From the IMG/VR virus record IMGVR_UViG_3300010158_000211, positions 1-32,215 of that record: DNA of 32,215 nucleotides; one strand, 5' to 3'. Below, one piece after another: positions 6,796-12,067 of this stretch (within the stretch, counting starts at the first letter, position 1; each line of letters starts with the position of its first letter). The notes beneath the pieces were generated by a model, which was given only the letters and a program-made list of their open reading frames with translations, did no database searches and was not told the DNA's origin. The translations under genes were made by a program, and so were the position numbers. Source of the DNA: a virus.

Positions 6796-7422
6796 ATGAA
6801 TACTTATCGGCAATATCCAGTGGGATATTATGTATATGCATACATACGGCAATCAGACAATACACCATATTATATTGGAAAAGGCAAGGGCAATCGTGCT
6901 TGGCAATCACATGGTAGAGTAACTGTACCAAACGATAGCAGCAAGATTGTTATAATTGCAGATGATTTGAATGAATTATGGGCGTTTGCATTAGAACGAC
7001 GACTTATCAGATGGTATGGTAGAAAAGATTGTCTTTATGAAAATGGACAAGCAGGTATACTTCTCAATCAAACAGACGGCGGCGAAGGACACAGTGGGTA
7101 CATACAGTCTTCTTCTACTAAACTTAAACGTTTAGTCACTATAAAAGAAAAGTACAATACTACTCATTTCAATACACCAGAGTCTCGTGCAAAATCTTGG
7201 GAAACTAGACGAACCAATGGTACTGAATCTAGCAAATCATCTAAACCGCGGAAAATACGAGCAGTAGAATCTAAAGAAAGAGATCCTGCTAGATATGCAT
7301 TAATGTGGGAAACACGACGTAATACTTGTCAAGTAGAATGCCCTCATTGTAAAAAAACTGGAATGCGTCATATGATGCATCGATGGCATTTTGCTAAATG
7401 TAAGTTATTTCTTATTACCTAA
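6796..7422 (+). CDS. GIY-YIG homing endonuclease with C-terminal zinc finger (208 aa)
   Basis: The GIY-YIG signature is [26 protein letters not shown] near the N-terminus. The nuclease Arg and Glu helices follow ([24 protein letters not shown]). The C-terminus carries a zinc-finger-like [22 protein letters not shown], common at the end of phage HNH and GIY-YIG enzymes. I chose the ATG at 6796 because GAGG lies 8 bases upstream; the open frame continues back to 6415, but that part is only antisense to the membrane-protein gene. It is one of the few plus-strand genes and its last 18 bases overlap the convergent neighbour, as expected of an inserted freestanding element. A+T-rich relative to neighbours. 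Confidence 0.85.
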   Translation: MNTYRQYPVGYYVYAYIRQSDNTPYYIGKGKGNRAWQSHGRVTVPNDSSKIVIIADDLNELWAFALERRLIRWYGRKDCLYENGQAGILLNQTDGGEGHSGYIQSSSTKLKRLVTIKEKYNTTHFNTPESRAKSWETRRTNGTESSKSSKPRKIRAVESKERDPARYALMWETRRNTCQVECPHCKKTGMRHMMHRWHFAKCKLFLIT

Positions 7423-7791
7423 GTCTGAAAGATCTGTGCCAGGTGTAATGAATTGATATGCACCTTTTGAAAAAGCAGGTGCAATTCTTTTAGCTTTAGC
7501 TAAAATTTCAGTTTGAGTTGCAATTGATTCATTTTTAAGGTTAACCATAACGCCTGTTTGATAACCATTGCCCAACTTGTTGCCCAAGGGCACAGCAGCA
7601 CGATTACCTGCACGGTAATCAGGAATGTTATTGGGAGATGCTACACGTTTGTCAGTCTTGGTTTTAGCGCCAATGCCACGTGACTTGAGCCAAGCTTCAT
7701 GTTCTTCCACTGCACGCTTTTGCTTGGCATTGAGTTTGCGCTTGGGATTGTAATTGGTAGTAGTAAGGTAAGGTCCGACCATGTGTGTCAT
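7405..7791 (-). CDS. Basic hypothetical protein (128 aa)
   Basis: A Lys/Asn-rich protein ([22 protein letters not shown], then [20 protein letters not shown]) with a C-terminal [20 protein letters not shown]. The [24 protein letters not shown] segment looks like part of a conserved aquatic-phage protein of unknown function. The ATG overlaps the upstream stop as ATGA. The convergent endonuclease gene ends 18 bases inside its 3' end. Confidence 0.6.
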   Translation of the reverse strand: MTHMVGPYLTTTNYNPKRKLNAKQKRAVEEHEAWLKSRGIGAKTKTDKRVASPNNIPDYRAGNRAAVPLGNKLGNGYQTGVMVNLKNESIATQTEILAKAKRIAPAFSKGAYQFITPGTDLSDLGNKK

Positions 7792-8045
7792 TCGTCGTAG
7801 CCTTTTCTGAGTTCACGCAACACGCGAGCTTCGGTATATTCTTTTTTTTCCAGTCGCAGTTTGGCAATTTGAAAAGTTATCCATCCTGCATATCCCACAA
7901 CTGCAACTATCACTGCTGCTATGGCAAAATTGGTAGGCAACTGTCTCACCGCCCACCCTGCACCCACGCCCAATAAGATGTATGCACAAATGTTAGCAAT
8001 GACACCCACCCAAATCATTAACAACCGTTTAGTACGTTGCTGCAT
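7788..8045 (-). CDS. Two-pass membrane protein (85 aa)
   Basis: Two hydrophobic helices (about 8-30, LMIWVGVIANICAYILLGVG, and 38-58, FAIAAVIVAVVGYAGWITF) are followed by a charged cytoplasmic tail (LRLEKKEYTEARVLRELRKG). Size and topology would suit a holin or other small inner-membrane phage protein, but no specific signature is seen. A strong AAGGAG site lies 9 bases before the ATG. Confidence 0.6.
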   Translation of the reverse strand: MQQRTKRLLMIWVGVIANICAYILLGVGAGWAVRQLPTNFAIAAVIVAVVGYAGWITFQIAKLRLEKKEYTEARVLRELRKGYDE

Positions 8046-8076
8046 GATACCAACTCCTTGTATTGATGTTATCTAT

Positions 8077-8104
8077 ACAATAGCAGATCATGCAGCATTG
8101 TCAA
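8077..8104 (-). promoter_or_regulatory. Possible sigma70-type promoter for the two-pass membrane protein
   Basis: Minus strand: TTGACA (8099-8104), 16 bases, TATTGT (8077-8082), about 30 bases before the ATG at 8045. The -35 is perfect and the -10 matches 4 of 6. Confidence 0.4.
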
Positions 8105-8107
8105 TGA

Positions 8108-8515
8108 TTATTCAGCAGGCGTTTCGTCTTTGGGCTTGCGAGGCGCACGTGGCTTCTTAGATTGGCCAGGTGCAGATTCTGACGTAGGTTTAGCAGCTTT
8201 GGACGCACGTTTTGTTGCAGCAGTTTTTACTTCTTCAACTGTTTCAGCAATGTCGCTGGCCACTTGTGTTGCAGCAGCAGTGACATCTTTAACTACCGTG
8301 TCAGCTAGCTTTTTAGCAGCAGGTGCAATGTCATTGGCAACTGTTTCACTCACATGTTTGGCCGCTGCGGCAGCTTGTTCTGCTGCTGCATTTGCCGCAG
8401 CTTCAAGTTTTGCATATGCTGTGCCAACTGCTGCTTGTGCTTTAACTGCTTTGGCTTCAACTACTGCTGATTGTGCAGGTGTGATACCTGCAAGTTTTTT
8501 AATAAAGTCCCACAT
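8108..8515 (-). CDS. Ala/Lys-rich coiled-coil protein (135 aa)
   Basis: Begins MWDFIKKLAGITPAQSAVVE and continues as a long Ala/Lys/Val/Thr helix with LEA-like or apolipoprotein-like repeats (AAAKHVSETVANDIAPAAKK, TAAATQVASDIAETVEEVK). It ends in a basic Pro-rich tail (GQSKKPRAPRKPKDE) that could bind nucleic acid. I chose the ATG at 8513-8515 because GGAGAG lies about 7 bases upstream; a longer frame from 8542 would run into the neighbouring gene. Phages carry such tails in internal or histone-like proteins, but this is only a resemblance. Confidence 0.6.
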   Translation of the reverse strand: MWDFIKKLAGITPAQSAVVEAKAVKAQAAVGTAYAKLEAAANAAAEQAAAAAKHVSETVANDIAPAAKKLADTVVKDVTAAATQVASDIAETVEEVKTAATKRASKAAKPTSESAPGQSKKPRAPRKPKDETPAE

Positions 8516-8538
8516 AAATTCTCTCCGTGTTATGTTTG

Positions 8539-9288
8539 TCATTGTGTTTGTTTAAATTTAGTATTGACGTAGATGGCATTGACTTCGTATTCATGTGCCT
8601 GCTCTCTGGCAGATTCCAATTCTACAAAGCCTTGTTGTAACAAAAATGCATCAATTTCAGGTTTCAGTGTATGACCGTGGTAGTAGGGTTTGACACCCGC
8701 TTCTGTCATGATCACCTGCATATTTGACAATGTATTCACTGCGCCTCGTAGTACTGTGAGTTCTGCACCCTGCACATCCATCCAGATGGCATCCACTCGT
8801 TCGACCTTGGATTCTACACACCAGTGGTCCATGGTATAACCCTGCACAGAGATTTCGCGTTGTGCATTGTGTTCCCAGGGCCACATGTCAGGGTTTTCAA
8901 GTTTTAATACACTGCCCATACCTGTATTAACTTTGCCTTTGGCTGCCATGGCTTTTTCTTCGTCAACTTCATAGAACATTATAGGTCCTGTGGTATCTGT
9001 CAGGGCAATTTGGCTCAGTGCAATACGACTGCGAATATGATAGGGCTGTGTCATATAGGTTTTGACACAGCGTTCACAATTTTGTTTGCTGGGTTCAAAT
9101 GCATGTACTCTAGCATCTGCGAATACGCGAGCAAGATTGACACCTTCCCACCCATCCATTGCACCAACATCTAGTATGGTTTGCCAACTGTTGAGATCTA
9201 CAACACCCGTCAAATGTTGTAGGCGTTCAGCCAACACAGACATGTTATAGCCAATGGGATTACGTATCAGTGCGTCGTTGATAGTCAT
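8539..9288 (-). CDS. FkbM-type SAM-dependent methyltransferase, second copy (249 aa)
   Basis: Motif I is ILDVGAMDGWEG, the acidic beta-2 end HAFEPSKQN, and the FkbM hallmark WMDVQGAELTVLRGA. The enzyme should O-methylate an unknown, probably sugar-containing, substrate. It shares with the copy at 5622-6389 the order motif I, QGAEL motif, VIMTEAGVxPYY, LKPEIDxFL and an AxExExNAxYxN end. The start is the ATG 9286-9288, overlapping the upstream stop as TAATG with AAGGAAA upstream; an upstream in-frame ATG would lie inside the neighbouring gene. Confidence 0.75.
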   Translation of the reverse strand: MTINDALIRNPIGYNMSVLAERLQHLTGVVDLNSWQTILDVGAMDGWEGVNLARVFADARVHAFEPSKQNCERCVKTYMTQPYHIRSRIALSQIALTDTTGPIMFYEVDEEKAMAAKGKVNTGMGSVLKLENPDMWPWEHNAQREISVQGYTMDHWCVESKVERVDAIWMDVQGAELTVLRGAVNTLSNMQVIMTEAGVKPYYHGHTLKPEIDAFLLQQGFVELESAREQAHEYEVNAIYVNTKFKQTQ

Positions 9289-9950
9289 TAAATTTTCCTT
9301 ATAAAAGCGGCAATGCCATAATCTGTATCTTCTGTACAATATCTGGCTTTATCATACATTGTATTGTCTACTGCATCAAACAGTGCAGCACACCCTGGGT
9401 GACTGTTACTATCATGTAGTAACACTATACCACCCGGACGTAGTAGATCTGCATAACGCCAATCGTTTACACAGGTGTTGACACTGTGCCACCCATCTAT
9501 AAACAACAGATCCAAATGTGTTATGCCCTTGCTGGCTATGAATTCACGTATCGCAGTTTGATTGTGACTATTAGATTGCAGTGTACATGTATTGGCGTCT
9601 GCATTGTCAAGATAACTTTTGTCGTCAAGATCTACGCCCAAGTAAAATGATCCAGCAGGCCTGCCTTCCATAATAATCTTGCTCATACTGCGTTCGCTCA
9701 TACTGGCTTTATTGCTGCGATCTACGCCAATTTCCATTGCTGCTGTCAATGATGTGCCAAGATGTTCAACTGCTTGACGAACAATTGCTCTATTACCGTC
9801 TGATATTTCCTGCAACCCAGTCCAGCCAAATGGAGGCGCATCTTGATCATTATCGACTTGTGGTTCAAGATCAGGAAAATACCTCAAGCCCTGTATTGTA
9901 GTAGGGCGAGGTTTAATCAATTCTATTATTCTATTATATGCGGTAGTCAC
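9288..9950 (-). CDS. Class I SAM methyltransferase, Methyltransf_24 type (220 aa)
   Basis: Motif I region is AMEIGVDRS (71-79), followed by YLGVDLDD, then DLLFIDGWHS (147-156) and LLRPGGIVLLHDSN (169-182). The FIDGxHS...PGGxxxxHD pattern is typical of Methyltransf_24 enzymes, which in bacteria are often tied to surface-polysaccharide synthesis. The start is GTG at 9948-9950, with AAAGG upstream. It overlaps the FkbM gene by one base, so the two are surely co-translated and may act on the same glycan. Confidence 0.7.
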   Translation of the reverse strand: MTTAYNRIIELIKPRPTTIQGLRYFPDLEPQVDNDQDAPPFGWTGLQEISDGNRAIVRQAVEHLGTSLTAAMEIGVDRSNKASMSERSMSKIIMEGRPAGSFYLGVDLDDKSYLDNADANTCTLQSNSHNQTAIREFIASKGITHLDLLFIDGWHSVNTCVNDWRYADLLRPGGIVLLHDSNSHPGCAALFDAVDNTMYDKARYCTEDTDYGIAAFIRKI

Positions 9951-9984
9951 AGCAGACCTTTCGTGTTAGCGGCTGTGATGATAT

Positions 9985-10021
9985 CAACACCGTAGCCATT
10001 ATATATTATGCTACGGTGTTG
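9985..10021. terminator. Perfect 12-bp inverted repeat between the RNase H-like gene and the methyltransferases
   Basis: CAACACCGTAGC (9985-9996) pairs with GCTACGGTGTTG (10010-10021) around an A+T-only-like 13-base loop. On the plus strand a T6 run follows after AAG. On the minus strand an A-run precedes but no U-tract follows. It may be a terminator or an mRNA processing/stability element separating the two transcription units. Confidence 0.5.
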
Positions 10022-10039
10022 AAGTTTTTTCAAATTTTA

Positions 10040-10552
10040 TTATGCAGCTTTTTTTGTTATACCAAGTTGTCGCGTCGTCATTGCAAAAACTTGTTTGTAT
10101 CTATCTGCGGCATACGATGCACAAAACGCAAAAGGTTTGACTTTGGGATCAACATTACATGTACCACGAATATAACCAATGGCCTGCTGAATAACACAGC
10201 TTGAACCATGCTTTTCATTGGGGTTGATGTCAAGGTGTACATCGATAACGTGATTGACAAACAGCTCGCTTAACCTTAGGTAAAGTTCGCTGACACGATA
10301 GACTTCGTTCATCAATCGCATCTGTGGTTTGTCCTTGCGTTGATCATAGTCGATCTCGCGATTCACGCTACCAAAGATTCTACATCCCTTGTTGCCATTG
10401 ATGTGTACAACAACCGCTAGTGTATAGTCCGCATGCCAACGACCATCTACAATCATACGTTCGCTGTCGCAACCGATGTATAGTTTGGTGTCAGGTCCGC
10501 AGCTATCTACAAACGCTTTGATGTCATTGAGGTCGAGTTCTTTAGGTAACAT
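10040..10552 (-). CDS. RNase H-like fold protein, YkuK/DUF458-related (170 aa)
   Basis: KLYIGCDSERM (23-33) provides the first acidic strand with Asp29. It is followed by HADYTLAVVVHINGNKGCRIFG, a VIDVHLDINP strand and a C-terminal PFAFCASYAADRYKQ helix. This order matches the YkuK/DUF458 RNase H-like family (xxVGTDSQ ... D...N ... ASxxADK). The substrate is unknown; the fold suggests a nuclease or nucleic-acid binding protein. The ATG has a strong AAGGGGGA site. The leader of about 150 bases, starting at a TATAAATA promoter, contains several hairpins. Confidence 0.65.
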   Translation of the reverse strand: MLPKELDLNDIKAFVDSCGPDTKLYIGCDSERMIVDGRWHADYTLAVVVHINGNKGCRIFGSVNREIDYDQRKDKPQMRLMNEVYRVSELYLRLSELFVNHVIDVHLDINPNEKHGSSCVIQQAIGYIRGTCNVDPKVKPFAFCASYAADRYKQVFAMTTRQLGITKKAA

Positions 10553-10611
10553 TGTGTGGTCCCCCTTTCATGGGCCAGTATTGATATGTCATTGACAGTG
10601 ACACGTAACTG

Positions 10612-10690
10612 GTAGACTCCCATGCTACATTGATCTTGCAATGTAGAGTTCGAAACGTCTACAATTTCAAACTTACTGCAACTGGTGCAG
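10612..10690 (-). promoter_or_regulatory. Structured 5' leader of the RNase H-like gene
   Basis: Nested inverted repeats: GTAGAC (10612-10617) with GTCTAC (10657-10662) enclose an 8-bp hairpin, CTACATTG (10625-10632) / CAATGTAG (10639-10646). A further hairpin is CTGCA (10676-10680) / TGCAG (10686-10690). All lie in the about 150-base transcript leader between the TATAAATA element and the ATG at 10552. A GTTCGAAAC string recalls a tRNA T-loop, but no cloverleaf can be built. It could be a regulatory leader or a decayed tRNA. Confidence 0.4.
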
Positions 10691-10708
10691 ATTCCCTATT
10701 ACGCATGA

Positions 10709-10716
10709 TATTTATA
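10709..10716 (-). promoter_or_regulatory. T4-type late promoter (TATAAATA)
   Basis: A perfect TATAAATA on the minus strand with no -35 box at 17 bases (that position is inside tRNA-Ser). It would start a transcript near 10702 running into the structured leader and the RNase H-like gene. Confidence 0.5.
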
Positions 10717-10734
10717 TACCGTTTTAAAAGTTTA

Positions 10735-10826
<92 letters not shown>

Positions 10827-10837
10827 GTATTAGTTGT

Positions 10838-10866
10838 AATATAGTTATATATTACGGTAATGTCAA
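10838..10866 (-). promoter_or_regulatory. Sigma70-type promoter of tRNA-Ser
   Basis: Minus strand: TTGACA (10861-10866), exactly 17 bases, TATATT (10838-10843). The predicted start is a few bases before the tRNA 5' end at 10826. This is an early-type promoter readable by host RNA polymerase. Confidence 0.65.
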
Positions 10867-10886
10867 TTGCTTGTTACACTACAGCG

Positions 10887-10904
10887 AATAAATATCACTA
10901 TAAT
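10887..10904 (+). promoter_or_regulatory. Promoter region of the secreted protein gene
   Basis: AATAAATA (10887-10894, 7 of 8 of the T4 late consensus) is followed by a perfect TATAAT (10899-10904), but no TTGACA lies 17 bases upstream. Either element could drive the plus-strand gene at 10923. Confidence 0.4.
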
Positions 10905-10922
10905 ACAGCATAGGAGTTGCGT

Positions 10923-11540
10923 ATGAAATTACAAACTATAATAATGGCACTGTTTTCTATACTAGTGTTGGGAATATCATCAGCCGCTGCACATACTCTT
11001 GGCCTTTGCCATGGTCAATATGCACTGTGTGCAGCATCTGCCACTGTGCCCACTGGTCGTACTATGACAATAAACGGCAAGGTTTTCAAGGAAGGTGCAG
11101 CAGTTTGCCCAATCTTGGAAGGCGACAGCATTGCAGACTTGGATCTCATGGATGGCAGTTGTGACAGCGAGCCTGGCAAGGTATGGAGTCTGTTTGGTGT
11201 ACCACCTGTGACCAGCTATCCACAGGCACCATCATGGGCTGCTGCACCTGCACAGTTTCGTTCATTTACAATTGGCGACACACCTGAAACTGGTATGAGC
11301 AACATGTGGAGTTATCCCTGTGATATTCAAGCAACGCCTGTGAATGGTGCCAAGCTGGCCACTTGTTATGGTCCTATCATGGAAAGTCCATGGACACATC
11401 GTCATGTTAAACAGGGTCAAATTGGATTTACACAGGCTGCACCTGGTGCTTCATATCCTGTAGGGGGCAATGCACCCAACGAGTCTGCGATCACTGACGG
11501 CGATTGGGGTTCTATACTCAAGCCTGCGCAGAGTAACTAA
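10923..11540 (+). CDS. Secreted protein with Sec signal peptide (205 aa)
   Basis: A clear signal peptide: MKLQTIIMALFSILVLGISS then AAA-HTLG, with likely cleavage after residue 23. The mature part has six cysteines (in GLCHG, ALCAA, AAVCPI, DGSCDS, YPCDI and ATCYG), which could form three disulfides in the periplasm. Phrases such as PTGRTMTINGKVFKEGAAVCPIL and IADLDLMDGSC look like a conserved bacterial periplasmic family of unknown function. The ATG at 10923 has GGAG 6 bases upstream; an in-frame TTG at 10917 is less likely. It is convergent with the pqqA-like gene, shares a terminator with it, and is flanked by tRNA genes. It could be host-derived. Confidence 0.75.
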   Translation: MKLQTIIMALFSILVLGISSAAAHTLGLCHGQYALCAASATVPTGRTMTINGKVFKEGAAVCPILEGDSIADLDLMDGSCDSEPGKVWSLFGVPPVTSYPQAPSWAAAPAQFRSFTIGDTPETGMSNMWSYPCDIQATPVNGAKLATCYGPIMESPWTHRHVKQGQIGFTQAAPGASYPVGGNAPNESAITDGDWGSILKPAQSN

Positions 11541-11542
11541 CA

Positions 11543-11574
11543 AAAATGCCCTGCCATAATGGCAGGGCATTTTA
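11543..11574. terminator. Bidirectional Rho-independent terminator
   Basis: AAATGCCCTGCCA / TGGCAGGGCATTT forms a stem of 12-13 bp with a TAA loop (11557-11559) and T-runs on both strands. It can end transcripts of the secreted protein (plus) and of the pqqA-like gene (minus). Confidence 0.9.
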
Positions 11575-11614
11575 CATAACCAGTATTAAGGTAACCGGCA
11601 ACCCTTATTCTCTA

Positions 11615-11695
11615 TTACTTCAAAGCAGCCTTAGCATACATGTTGATTTCCATGCCACAAGCAACTTCTGCAACTTTAGGTGTATTCCAAGTCAT
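11615..11695 (-). CDS. pqqA: PQQ precursor peptide PqqA-like (26 aa)
   Basis: The 26-codon frame begins MTWNTPKVAEVACG and continues MEINMYAKAALK. It aligns without gaps to bacterial PqqA, the ribosomally made precursor of pyrroloquinoline quinone: Trp3, Pro6, Glu10, Gly14, Met15, then Glu16 and Tyr20. Glu16 and Tyr20 are the residues PqqE cross-links to build PQQ. AAGGAG lies 9 bases before the ATG. A near-consensus promoter and a 5' palindrome lie upstream, and a strong terminator follows, so this is a complete single-gene unit of about 190 bases of RNA. No pqqB, C, D or E gene is in the window, so host enzymes would be needed. Short length is the only caution. Confidence 0.8.
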   Translation of the reverse strand: MTWNTPKVAEVACGMEINMYAKAALK

Positions 11696-11714
11696 TTGTA
11701 GTCTCCTTGTTGTT

Positions 11715-11729
11715 GGTAAACTGTTTACC
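11715..11729 (-). promoter_or_regulatory. Palindrome in the pqqA-like leader
   Basis: GGTAAAC-T-GTTTACC is a perfect 7-bp inverted repeat just after the predicted transcription start and about 20 bases before the ATG. It could be an operator or a 5' stabilising hairpin. Confidence 0.4.
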
Positions 11730-11738
11730 GTAGTATAA

Positions 11739-11769
11739 TATTTATAAACTGGTTGTGTGTTTTTGTCAA
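11739..11769 (-). promoter_or_regulatory. Promoter of the pqqA-like gene (sigma70 type overlapping TATAAATA)
   Basis: Minus strand: TTGACA (11764-11769), 17 bases, TATAAA (11741-11746). The -10 lies inside a perfect T4-late-type TATAAATA (11739-11746). The predicted start near 11734 gives a leader of about 40 bases. This is the best-matching promoter in the window and might serve both early and late transcription. Confidence 0.7.
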
Positions 11770-11834
11770 CGCAATTACTCATGATTGCCTGCACTATTGC
11801 CAATGTACCGCATTGTAAAAATTTATATATAAAG

Positions 11835-11908
11835 TGGTGCCCCAGGAGAGGATCGAACTCCCGTCTGCTGATTACTAATCAGCTGCTACGCCACTCAGCT
11901 ACTAGGGC
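11835..11908 (-). tRNA. tRNA-Thr (anticodon AGU)
   Basis: A 74-base tRNA. Acceptor GCCCTAG pairs with CTGGGGC, with discriminator A and an encoded CCA (11835-11837). D-stem is GCTG/TAGC, anticodon arm GCTGA-TTAGTAA-TCAGC, T-arm GGGAG-TTCGATC-CTCTC. The anticodon read from the loop is AGT. A34 is unusual for bacterial threonine tRNAs and would need inosine modification for wider decoding. Confidence 0.9.
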
Positions 11909-11953
11909 ACTGTTTTTACTTATAGTTTATCTTAACTATAGATTAAATTATTT

Positions 11954-12030
11954 TGGTGGTCCCAACTGGAATCGAACCAGTGGCCTCAGAGGTAGGAACT
12001 CTGCGCTCTATCCAGCTGAGCTATGGAACC
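11954..12030 (-). tRNA. tRNA-Arg (anticodon CCU)
   Basis: A 77-base tRNA. Acceptor GGTTCCA pairs with TGGGACC, discriminator A, encoded CCA (11954-11956). The D-arm has TAGCTCAGCTGGATAGAGC, the anticodon arm is CAGAG-TTCCTAC-CTCTG and the T-loop TTCGATT. It reads the AGG codon. Confidence 0.95.
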
Positions 12031-12038
12031 GTTAAGTT

Positions 12039-12067
12039 AATTTATCATATTTTGACAATGATGTCAA
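12039..12067 (-). promoter_or_regulatory. Sigma70-type promoter of tRNA-Arg and tRNA-Thr
   Basis: Minus strand: TTGACA (12062-12067), 17 bases, TAAATT (12039-12044), with the predicted start just before the tRNA-Arg 5' end. The -35 overlaps the stop end of the 985-residue gene. Confidence 0.55.

Noticed and set aside
10612-10690. A fourth tRNA gene
   Set aside because: GGTAGAC and GTTCGAAAC resemble D- and T-arm strings and lie about the right distance apart, but no acceptor or anticodon stem with a 7-base loop can be formed.
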